This document shows positions 51,030 through 58,102 of a stretch of 64,000 nt of DNA, piece after piece. Position numbers and translations under genes: made by a program. The stretch covers positions 248,001 through 312,000 of the forward strand of contig JAUILN010000012.1 of assembly GCA_030432695.1 (NCBI GenBank). Direction: 5' to 3'. The stretch comes from a bacterium (lineage in GTDB: Bacteria > Planctomycetota > UBA1135 > UBA2386). Under the pieces are notes generated by a model. That model searched no databases and was not told the origin of the DNA. It saw only the letters and a program-made list of their open reading frames with translations. Each line of letters begins with the position of its first letter. Within the stretch, counting starts at the first letter, position 1.

Positions 51030-53390
51030 TCAGTACGAAGCTTCGGTTCCGGCGGGCTCGTCACCAGCCACCGCAGGATCGAGTTCGGGGGCGCTCTCGG
51101 CATCGGCCCAGCCGTGTTCCTGCTGCCGGTCGATGAGACGGACCAAGTGCTCGAAGCGCCCGTTGTCGGTCTGGGACAGCAGCCAGCGGGCGACGTCCTT
51201 GCGGCGGTCGAACAGGCGTTGCGACAGGCCGCCGTGGTCGTGGAGGTACTGCGAAAGATCGTCGATCGGCACGTTGGCGAGCGGGGGCAACACGCGGACC
51301 TGGAACAGGTCGCCGACGAGGTCCGCGGCCAGATCGCGCACATCGTGCTCGAACGGCTTCGTGTCACCCGACGACTCGACACAGAGCAAGACCTGCAGGA
51401 GCATCTCTCGGGGAACGTGGGGAGTCAGGTCTTTGGCCAGACAGCGAAGGACTTCCTTCAACTGCGAGGGGCCGAACGGTAGCTCCCGCGGCGCGCCGCG
51501 TACGCCGAGGTCGAGCAGGAGCTGGGCCCGCCCCGGATGCACGCACGCCGCGCGCAGCGTGCCCTCGACGTCTTCGGGGTCCCCCCCCAGCTGCTCACAG
51601 ATCTCCTCGAGGAGGATCGTTCGATCGAGTTCCTTGCAGCGGGTCAGGTCGATGTCGATGCGCTGCATGGGCAGGTCGCCGCTTCGCTCGAACAGGTACT
51701 GACCGACCTGCTCGCCGAGCGCCTCGAGCAGGTTGCCGGATCCGGCGACGCCGAACAGCGCGGAAACCCGCCGCTGGCTCCGCGACAGCTCGGTGAGCGT
51801 TCCCTGCACCGCCTCGCGCTGGGTGTGGCGGTCGAGGAAGTGCCGCGCGATGCGGCGTTCGCCGCGCAGGGTCTGGTGACGACTCGTGAACTGCAGCTCC
51901 CCCGCCGACCAGAACACGATCTCCTCGCGGCTGCCGGGCGGCAGGACCTCGTGCGGGTCGCCGAAGTGACCGCCCTCGGCGAGCGTGACCAGGCTGGCCA
52001 GGGCGACGTCTTGCGGATCCTGGCTTGACGCCCAGGTTCTGGCTCCGTTCGGGTCGAGATCGGCCACGCTGCACGCTCGGACCACGACCCAAGGCACCTG
52101 CTGGCGGAGTTCCCAGCCGAACCGAGCAGCCTGCGCACGCGTCGCACCGAACAGGTTGGCGTGGATCACCCGCGGTTGGTTGTCGCCGCCAGCCTGCAGG
52201 ATCTCGGCGGCGCTGACGTCCCCATCGGCGAAGCGGAGTGCGAGCGTTCCATCGCGGCGCTCGGCCACGGGCGCGTGGCAATAGAGCACGCCGGGGGAGT
52301 AGCGGGTCGCAGCGGCGATTCCTGCATCGCGACGCGTCGCCGAGTGGACGAACTTCGAATTGCCGAGGACTTCCTGCAAGCGGGAGCGCAGGGCGTGGAG
52401 GTGCCGGGCCGAATTCAGGCTGCGATCCGTTCCTCCGACCCACACCAGGAAGGGTAGGCGGAGTCGGAGCGTCGCGTCACGGGCGGCGGCGGCGGTCTCG
52501 GAACGGAACGACACCGTCCAGCGCAGGTCGCGCAGGGACTTGCCCCGGTCGTGGAGCTGAGACCACGGCTCGGCGCAGAGCTCCGGCTGGTCGGTGGTCA
52601 CGACAACCTGCAGCGGCAGGCCTGCCGGCGTGCGATCCGGCGCGCCGAGCTCGCGGGCGATGCGCTTCCAGGTCTGCCCGGCCGATCCTGCGTCGGGGAA
52701 CAGGGTGCGGAACAGCCGGGTGCCAGGATCATCCTCGCGCAGAGGCTCGTCGAAGTGCGCTCGGAACAGGCTGCAACCCTGGCTGGAGTAGGCGACGGAC
52801 GAGCCGGGCCCGTTCGCGTCGCGGAGGATATCGATGTCCAGTCGTAGCGAGCTGGTCCGAGGGTCGTCAGGAGGAAGCGCACGCAACCTGGCAAGCGCGA
52901 GTTCGACGGCCTTGCCGGCGGCCTCCTTGAGAACGACCTCGCGCTCGCCCTCGCCGAGAAGCGACAGGGGACGGTTCGGCCGGTTCTCGGTGGCGAGGGC
53001 CTGGTAGTCGTCGAGCTTGATCGTGACCTTACCGCCATCCGGACGCTCGACGCGAAGCGCCGCTCCCTCGGTGTGGGTCGCATGCACGAACAGAACACCG
53101 ACATCGGCCTCACCCCGGGCGCGGGCGCCGACGAGCTTGGGGATCTCGCGCTCGTTGATGAACTTGGAGGTCACCAGATCGGCGGAGAGCAGGAAGATGC
53201 CGAGCACCGCGCTATCGAGCGCCGCCTCGATCGCCTCGCGCCACTCTTCGCCGGCCTCGATCTCGGTATCGACGAACAGTTCCAGCCCGCTGCCATCCAG
53301 GAGTGCACTGCGCAGGTGCTTGACGAAGCGGTCTCTGACGTCGGCATCGGCCCGCGAGTAGCTCAGGAAGATGACGTTGCGACTCTCCAA
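51030..53390 (-). CDS. TIR domain protein with inactive-CHAT-like middle and unassigned C-terminus
   Basis: The 786-residue protein starts at TTG 53390, with an in-frame TAG four codons before it. The TIR domain (1-150) is closely similar to that of the TIR-SUMF1 protein: FLSYSRADADVRDRFVKHL, and SKFINEREIPKL with the putative catalytic Glu. Residues about 270-440 look like a CHAT caspase-like fold (EPWSQLHDRGKSLRDLRWTV, VLYCHAP, VIHANLFGATRAQAARFGWE). The usual catalytic Cys position is Asn/Leu, so it is probably not a protease. The rest (to 786) is mainly helical and not recognised. It leads the operon and is likely the soluble effector or adaptor. The CHAT assignment is tentative. Confidence 0.75.
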   Translation of the reverse strand: MESRNVIFLSYSRADADVRDRFVKHLRSALLDGSGLELFVDTEIEAGEEWREAIEAALDSAVLGIFLLSADLVTSKFINEREIPKLVGARARGEADVGVLFVHATHTEGAALRVERPDGGKVTIKLDDYQALATENRPNRPLSLLGEGEREVVLKEAAGKAVELALARLRALPPDDPRTSSLRLDIDILRDANGPGSSVAYSSQGCSLFRAHFDEPLREDDPGTRLFRTLFPDAGSAGQTWKRIARELGAPDRTPAGLPLQVVVTTDQPELCAEPWSQLHDRGKSLRDLRWTVSFRSETAAAARDATLRLRLPFLVWVGGTDRSLNSARHLHALRSRLQEVLGNSKFVHSATRRDAGIAAATRYSPGVLYCHAPVAERRDGTLALRFADGDVSAAEILQAGGDNQPRVIHANLFGATRAQAARFGWELRQQVPWVVVRACSVADLDPNGARTWASSQDPQDVALASLVTLAEGGHFGDPHEVLPPGSREEIVFWSAGELQFTSRHQTLRGERRIARHFLDRHTQREAVQGTLTELSRSQRRVSALFGVAGSGNLLEALGEQVGQYLFERSGDLPMQRIDIDLTRCKELDRTILLEEICEQLGGDPEDVEGTLRAACVHPGRAQLLLDLGVRGAPRELPFGPSQLKEVLRCLAKDLTPHVPREMLLQVLLCVESSGDTKPFEHDVRDLAADLVGDLFQVRVLPPLANVPIDDLSQYLHDHGGLSQRLFDRRKDVARWLLSQTDNGRFEHLVRLIDRQQEHGWADAESAPELDPAVAGDEPAGTEASY

Positions 53391-53508
53391 GGTGCGGAGA
53401 GGCTAGCGGCGGGGTGCGAGGCCCGCCACCCTGCCGCGGCATCCGGACCCCGCTGGCAGCGGACGCATGGAGTCGTCTACCGGAAGATCAAAGCCGTCGC
53501 CGCGCGAC

Positions 53509-53778
53509 TCAATCGAACCAAGCCTCCGCCTCCGGCCCGTACGCCCACAGCGTCAGCTCCCGCCCCAGCCGCAGCGCCCCCGCCCGCCGCCGCAGCTCCT
53601 CCTCACTCGCCTCCGGATGCCGCAGCCGGATCCCGGCGATCTGAACCTTCTCCAGCGCCTGGCAGGCGCGCACCGCCATGCGCAACCGCTCCACCGGCGA
53701 CACGTCGCGCAGCAGTTCGAACCATTGGCGGTCGACTGCTTCGGAGACGTCGTCGGATTGGGAGCGGTAGCCGGTCAC
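53509..53778 (-). CDS. Small conserved hypothetical protein
   Basis: The 89-residue protein starts at GTG 53778, 9 bp after the DUF1501 stop on the same strand. The core VSPVERLRMAVRACQALEKV and LRHPEASEEELRRRAGALRL resembles a small helical protein found widely in planctomycetes and cyanobacteria, often beside nucleotidyltransferase-like toxin genes. No such partner is next to it here. No signal peptide or catalytic motif is visible. Confidence 0.55.
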   Translation of the reverse strand: MTGYRSQSDDVSEAVDRQWFELLRDVSPVERLRMAVRACQALEKVQIAGIRLRHPEASEEELRRRAGALRLGRELTLWAYGPEAEAWFD

Positions 53779-53787
53779 GCGAGCAAC

Positions 53788-55266
53788 TCAGGCGAGGATC
53801 TCGCGGACGACGCGGGCGGGCTCGACGCTCGTGAGCTTCACGTCCAGCCCCTGGTGCTTGATGCTGAGGCGCTCGTGGTCGAGGCCGAGGCAATGCAGCA
53901 TCGTGGCATTGAGGTCGCGGATGTGGACCGGGTCGCGGGTGATGTTGTAGGAGAAGTCGTCGGTCTCGCCGTGGACGAGGCCGCCTTGGATGCCGCCGCC
54001 GGCCATCCAGACGGTCCAGCAGCGCGGGTGGTGGTCGCGGCCGTAGTTCTCGCGGGTGAGGGCGCCCTGGCAGTAGACCGTGCGGCCGAACTCGCCGCCC
54101 CAATGCACGAGGGTGTCGTCGAGGAGGCCGCGCTGTTTGAGGTCTTGGACGAGAGCCCAGCTCGGCTGGTCGATGTCGCGGCATTGCTTGGGCAGGTCGC
54201 CGGCGACGTTGAAGTGCTGGTCCCAGCCGCGGTGGAACATCTGCACGAAGCGGACGCCGCGTTCGACCATGCGGCGGGCCAGGAGACACGACTGGGCGAA
54301 GGAGCCGGGCTCGTTCACGGCGGGGCCATACATCTCGAGGATGTGGGCGGGCTCGTCGGAGAAGTCGGTGAGGTCGGGCACCGAGGCCTGCATGCGGAAG
54401 GCCATCTCGTACTGGGCGATGCGGGCCTGGATCTCGGGGTCGCCGGCCTCCTCGAAGCGGCGCTGGTTGAGCTGCGCCAGCGAGTCAAGCATCGCGCGGC
54501 GGGTGCTGCGGTCGAGGCCATTGGGGTTCGACAGGAACAGCACCGGGTCGCCGGAGGCGCGGAGTGCGACGCCCTGGTGTTCGCTCGGCAACATGCCGGC
54601 ACCCCAGAGGCGGTTGTAGAGCGCCTGGGCGTCCTTGCGGCCGGTCCACTTGGGCGTCATCACCACGAAGGCGGGCAGGCTGTCGTTGGTGGTGCCGAGG
54701 CCGTAGCTGAGCCAGGCGCCGAAGCTCGGCCAGCCGGGGAGCTGGCGGCCGGTGGTGATGTAGGTGATCGCGGGGTCGTGGTTGATCGCCTCGGTCCACA
54801 CCGACTTCACGATCGCGATGTCCTTCACCATCTTGGCGGTGTAGGGCAGCAGCTCGCTGACCCAGGCGCCGTCGCTGCCGTTGTCGTGCTTGGTGAACGC
54901 GTAGCGGGAGGGCGCGAGTGGGAAGCGCGACTGGCCGGACGTCATCGTGGTCAGGCGCTGGCCGCGGCGGATCGACTCGGGGAGGTCGGTGTCGAACAGG
55001 TCGTTCAACCCCGGCTTGTAGTCGAAGGTGTCGAGCTGGGAAGGCGCGCCGGCCATGAACAGCGAGATCATCCGGCGGGCGCGCGGGCGGAAGTGCGGGC
55101 CGCGGGCGCGGGGTTCGCCGCTGATGCCTGAGGGAGCGCAGGGTGCTGCGGCGAGGCCGTCGCGGGCCAGGAGGCTCGACGCGGCCATCGCGCCGACGCC
55201 GCAGCCGGCGGCCTGGAGGAAGGAGCGGCGGGTCTCGGCGAGGCAGGTCTCGAGCAGTGGGTTCAT
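53788..55266 (-). CDS. DUF1501 family protein with Tat-like leader
   Basis: The 492-residue protein begins with TRRSFLQAAGCGVGAMAASS, a twin-arginine-like signal of the kind usual in DUF1501. Family motifs are ISLFMAGAPSQLDTFDYKPG, FVQMFHRGWDQHFNV, VHWGGEFGRTVYCQG and GRDHHPRCWTVWMAGGGIQG. The family belongs to the alkaline-phosphatase/sulfatase-like superfamily, and in planctomycetes it is normally encoded directly beside a PSCyt1/DUF1549/DUF1553 gene. Here that partner lies 2.8 kb away, on the same strand, separated by three plus-strand genes. The biochemical function is unknown. Confidence 0.92.
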   Translation of the reverse strand: MNPLLETCLAETRRSFLQAAGCGVGAMAASSLLARDGLAAAPCAPSGISGEPRARGPHFRPRARRMISLFMAGAPSQLDTFDYKPGLNDLFDTDLPESIRRGQRLTTMTSGQSRFPLAPSRYAFTKHDNGSDGAWVSELLPYTAKMVKDIAIVKSVWTEAINHDPAITYITTGRQLPGWPSFGAWLSYGLGTTNDSLPAFVVMTPKWTGRKDAQALYNRLWGAGMLPSEHQGVALRASGDPVLFLSNPNGLDRSTRRAMLDSLAQLNQRRFEEAGDPEIQARIAQYEMAFRMQASVPDLTDFSDEPAHILEMYGPAVNEPGSFAQSCLLARRMVERGVRFVQMFHRGWDQHFNVAGDLPKQCRDIDQPSWALVQDLKQRGLLDDTLVHWGGEFGRTVYCQGALTRENYGRDHHPRCWTVWMAGGGIQGGLVHGETDDFSYNITRDPVHIRDLNATMLHCLGLDHERLSIKHQGLDVKLTSVEPARVVREILA

Positions 55267-55348
55267 GGCGCGCCCCCATGATGCCACATCGAGTTGTCTC
55301 GTTGGAATCGGCTGGCAATCACCAGGGCGCGGCGGATCCTGGAGCGCG

Positions 55349-55780
55349 ATGGACGGCTTCCGCCAGGCTCTGGCTCTGCTCGGTCGGCTCGCGCTGGCCG
55401 CGATCTTCCTCGCCTCGGCGGCGGCCAAACTGCTCGACGTCTCGGGCACCGTGGCGCGGATGACCGAGGCGGGCGTGCCGGCACCGGAGGTCCTGGTGTG
55501 GGGCGCGATCGCGTTCCTGCTGGTCGGCGGCGTCGCGTTGGTGCTCGGCTGGTGGACCCGACTCGGCGCCGGCCTGCTGATCGTGTTCGTCTGCATGGCG
55601 ACCTGGTACTTCCACTGGCCGATCGGGATGCCGGACGGCACGGAGGCCGAGCATGCGGAGCGGAAGCTCCAGGCGATCCAGGCGCTGAAGAACCTGGCGA
55701 TCCTCGGCGGGCTGTTGATGGTGGTCGCGCACCGGCCCGGCAGCCTGAGCTTGGACGCGCGGCGCGGGAGGAGGAGCTGA
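55349..55780 (+). CDS. DoxX family membrane protein
   Basis: From ATG 55349 the product is 143 residues with four membrane segments, starting GRLALAAIFLASAAAKLLD, the DoxX opening, and followed by FLLVGGVALVLGWWTRLGAG. DoxX-like proteins are small inner-membrane proteins associated with redox or quinone reactions; individual functions are mostly unknown. The last part has an unusual charged loop (GTEAEHAERKLQAIQALKN). It is 4 bp upstream of the HD gene, so the two are probably co-transcribed. Confidence 0.8.
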   Translation: MDGFRQALALLGRLALAAIFLASAAAKLLDVSGTVARMTEAGVPAPEVLVWGAIAFLLVGGVALVLGWWTRLGAGLLIVFVCMATWYFHWPIGMPDGTEAEHAERKLQAIQALKNLAILGGLLMVVAHRPGSLSLDARRGRRS

Positions 55781-55784
55781 TCGG

Positions 55785-56327
55785 ATGGCGTGCTCCGAAC
55801 TCCTGATCGAACTCAGTGGTCGCTATGCGGAGCCGCACCGCCACTACCATGACCTCCGGCATATCGCCGACATGCTGATGAACGGGCGGGCCTTCCCGCT
55901 GAACGAGGTGCAGGTGATGGCGGTGTGGTTCCACGACGCGGTCTACGACGCGACGCGGAGCGACAACGAGGAGCGGAGTGCGGTGCTGGCCGAGGAGCGG
56001 CTCGGGGCGCTGGGTTGGCCGGGCGATGCGGTGGCGCGGGTCGCGCGGATCGTTCGCGATACGGCGGGGCACGTGCCGAGCGATGCGGAGTCGGCGGTGG
56101 TGCTGGATCTGGATCTCGCGTCGCTGGCGGCGGAGCCGGCGGTGTTCCGGGCCAACCGGGCGGCGATCCGGTTGGAGTATGCGCACGTGGGCGATGCGGA
56201 CTTCTCCGCGGGGACGGCGCGGTTCGCGGCGGGGATGCTGGACCGCGACCGGTTGTTCCACACCGATTGGGGAGCGCCGCTGGAAGAGCGTGCGCGGGCC
56301 AACCTGCGCGGGCTGTTGGTCGACTGA
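55785..56327 (+). CDS. HD-superfamily phosphohydrolase-like protein (COG4339 type)
   Basis: The 180-residue protein has RYAEPHRHYHDLRHIADML (15-31) and AVWFHDAVYDATRSDNEERS with the His-Asp pair at 50-51. These are the metal-binding residues of the HD superfamily in the arrangement of the COG4339 group of predicted metal-dependent phosphohydrolases. A final Asp ligand may lie in VVLDLDLASLA. The substrate is unknown. It sits between DoxX and the sulfatase gene on the plus strand. Confidence 0.85.
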   Translation: MACSELLIELSGRYAEPHRHYHDLRHIADMLMNGRAFPLNEVQVMAVWFHDAVYDATRSDNEERSAVLAEERLGALGWPGDAVARVARIVRDTAGHVPSDAESAVVLDLDLASLAAEPAVFRANRAAIRLEYAHVGDADFSAGTARFAAGMLDRDRLFHTDWGAPLEERARANLRGLLVD

Positions 56328-56365
56328 GCGGTCATGCCACGCAGGGAGCGGCTACCCTGTCCGCC

Positions 56366-57961
56366 ATGCTGCTCTCCCCCATCGCGCGTGCGGCTGGCGT
56401 TGCGTTGGCGCTCGCCGCGCTGCTCGCACCGCTCCCCGCCCACGACCCGACCGGCCCCGGCCGTCCCAACGTGCTGATCGTGCTGGCCGACGACCTGGGC
56501 TTCGCCGACCTCGGCTGCTACGGCAGCGAGATCGCGACGCCGAACCTCGATGCGCTGGCGGCGGACGGCGTGCGGTTCACGCAGTTCTACAACACCGGGC
56601 GCTGCTGGCCGACGCGCGGGGCGTTGATGGCCGGCTACTACGCGCAGCAGATCCGCCGCGACAAGCTGGAGGGGGTCGAGCCGTCGGGTGGACGCGGGCG
56701 GCGGCCGGAGTGGGCGCCGTTGTTGGCGGCGCGGCTCGGGGGTGCCGGCTACCGCTGCTACCACTCGGGCAAGTGGCACATCGACGGTGAGCCGTTGGCC
56801 AACGGCTTCGAGCACAGCTATGTGCTGAACGACCACGACCGTTACTTCAACCCGAAGAACCACGCGGAGGACGGAGAGCGACTGCCCGCGGTGCCGAAGG
56901 GTGGCGAGCACTACGTGACCTCGGCGATCGCCGACCACGCGATCCGCTGCCTGGCCGAGCATGCGAAGGAGCACGGCGAGGAGCCGTTCTTCCAGTTCGT
57001 CGCGTTCACCAGCCCGCACTTTCCGCTGCACGCGCCGGCTGACGACATCGCAAGGTATGGGGAGCGCTACGTGGCAGGGTGGGCGGCGGTGCGGGAGGCC
57101 CGGCACGCGCGGCAGTCGGAGCTGGGGCTGTTGCCCGACGTGGTGCTGTCGGCGGTGGAGCGCGATGTGGGCCCGCCCTACGACTTCCCCGAGGCGCTGA
57201 AGAAGCTCGGGCCGAACGAGGTGAACCGGCCGCTGCCCTGGGACGAGTTGACCGCCAGCCAGCAGCGGTTCCAGGCCGACAAGATGGCGATCCATGCGGC
57301 GATGGTCGATCGGATGGACCGCGAGGTCGGGCGGATCGTGGCGCAGTTGCGGGCGATGGACGCGCTGCAGGACACGCTGATCCTGTTCCTGTCCGACAAC
57401 GGCGCGAGCGCGGAGATCATGGTGCGCGGCGACGGGCACGATCCGGAGGCGGCGCGCGGGTCGGCGGAGTCGTATCTCTGTCTCGGGCCGGGGTGGTCGA
57501 GCGCCGCGAACACGCCGTTCCGCCGCCACAAGACCTGGGTGCACGAGGGCGGGATCTCGACGCCGCTGATCGCGCACTGGCCGGCGAGGATCGACGATGC
57601 GGGCGGGCTGCGGCGGACGCCGGGGCACGTGGTCGACATCGTGCCGACGGTGCTGGAGCTGGCGGGCGCGGAGCCGGTGGCCGGCCTGCCAGGCAGGAGC
57701 CTGGTGCCGGCGCTCACCGACGACGAAGCGGTAGAGCGCGACTCGCTGTGGTGGTCGCACGAAGGTCACCGCGCGCTGCGGCAGGGCGATTGGAAGCTGG
57801 TCGCCGCGCGGGGCGATGCGTGGAGCCTCTACGACCTGGCGAGCGATCGGTCGGAGACGAATGATCTCTCTACGGAGGAACCCGAGCGGGTGGCCGCGAT
57901 GGCCGCCGAGTGGCAGCGCCAGGAGAACGCCTTCCGTAAGCGGCTGCTGGGCGGAGACTGA
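56366..57961 (+). CDS. Secreted type I sulfatase
   Basis: From ATG 56366 the product is 531 residues with a signal peptide (AAGVALALAALLAPLPAHD). PNVLIVLADDLGFADLGCYG opens the sulfatase domain with the metal aspartates. The CxPxR motif is CWPTR at 80-84, so the cysteine should be converted to formylglycine, and the downstream GKWHI is also conserved. LSDNGAS carries further metal ligands. Such enzymes remove sulfate esters from polysaccharides. No FGE with catalytic cysteines is in this window, so maturation needs an enzyme encoded elsewhere. A palindromic repeat pair follows the stop. Confidence 0.92.
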   Translation: MLLSPIARAAGVALALAALLAPLPAHDPTGPGRPNVLIVLADDLGFADLGCYGSEIATPNLDALAADGVRFTQFYNTGRCWPTRGALMAGYYAQQIRRDKLEGVEPSGGRGRRPEWAPLLAARLGGAGYRCYHSGKWHIDGEPLANGFEHSYVLNDHDRYFNPKNHAEDGERLPAVPKGGEHYVTSAIADHAIRCLAEHAKEHGEEPFFQFVAFTSPHFPLHAPADDIARYGERYVAGWAAVREARHARQSELGLLPDVVLSAVERDVGPPYDFPEALKKLGPNEVNRPLPWDELTASQQRFQADKMAIHAAMVDRMDREVGRIVAQLRAMDALQDTLILFLSDNGASAEIMVRGDGHDPEAARGSAESYLCLGPGWSSAANTPFRRHKTWVHEGGISTPLIAHWPARIDDAGGLRRTPGHVVDIVPTVLELAGAEPVAGLPGRSLVPALTDDEAVERDSLWWSHEGHRALRQGDWKLVAARGDAWSLYDLASDRSETNDLSTEEPERVAAMAAEWQRQENAFRKRLLGGD

Positions 57962-57972
57962 CCCACCGCGCA

Positions 57973-58087
57973 GGGGTTGACAACTCGACCCGGCCGAGTT
58001 GTTAACCCCCACGAAACCGCTGCACACCACCGCGCGGACCAATCGAGGAGGGGTTCACAACTCGGCCGGGTCGAGTTGTTAACCCCC
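57973..58087. repeat. Inverted pair of 38-bp palindromic repeat units, locus B
   Basis: Unit 3 (57973-58010) begins GGGGTTGACAACTCGACCCG and ends GAGTTGTTAACCCCC. Unit 4 (58050-58087) is its reverse complement with two mismatches. The spacer is 39 bp and unrelated to that of locus A at 22116-22231, while the units themselves are nearly the same. The pair lies between two convergent genes. Conserved stems with variable loops of constant length suggest a structured mobile or cruciform element. Confidence 0.85.
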
Positions 58088-58102
58088 CCTCCTCGTGGGG
58101 GG
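58083..58102. terminator. C/G hairpin between convergent genes
   Basis: A run of C (58083-58089) and a run of six G (58097-58102) can pair around the loop TCCTCGT, directly before the stop of the PSCyt1 gene. It lies at the edge of repeat unit 4 and may act with it as a bidirectional terminator; no U-tract is present. Confidence 0.35.
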
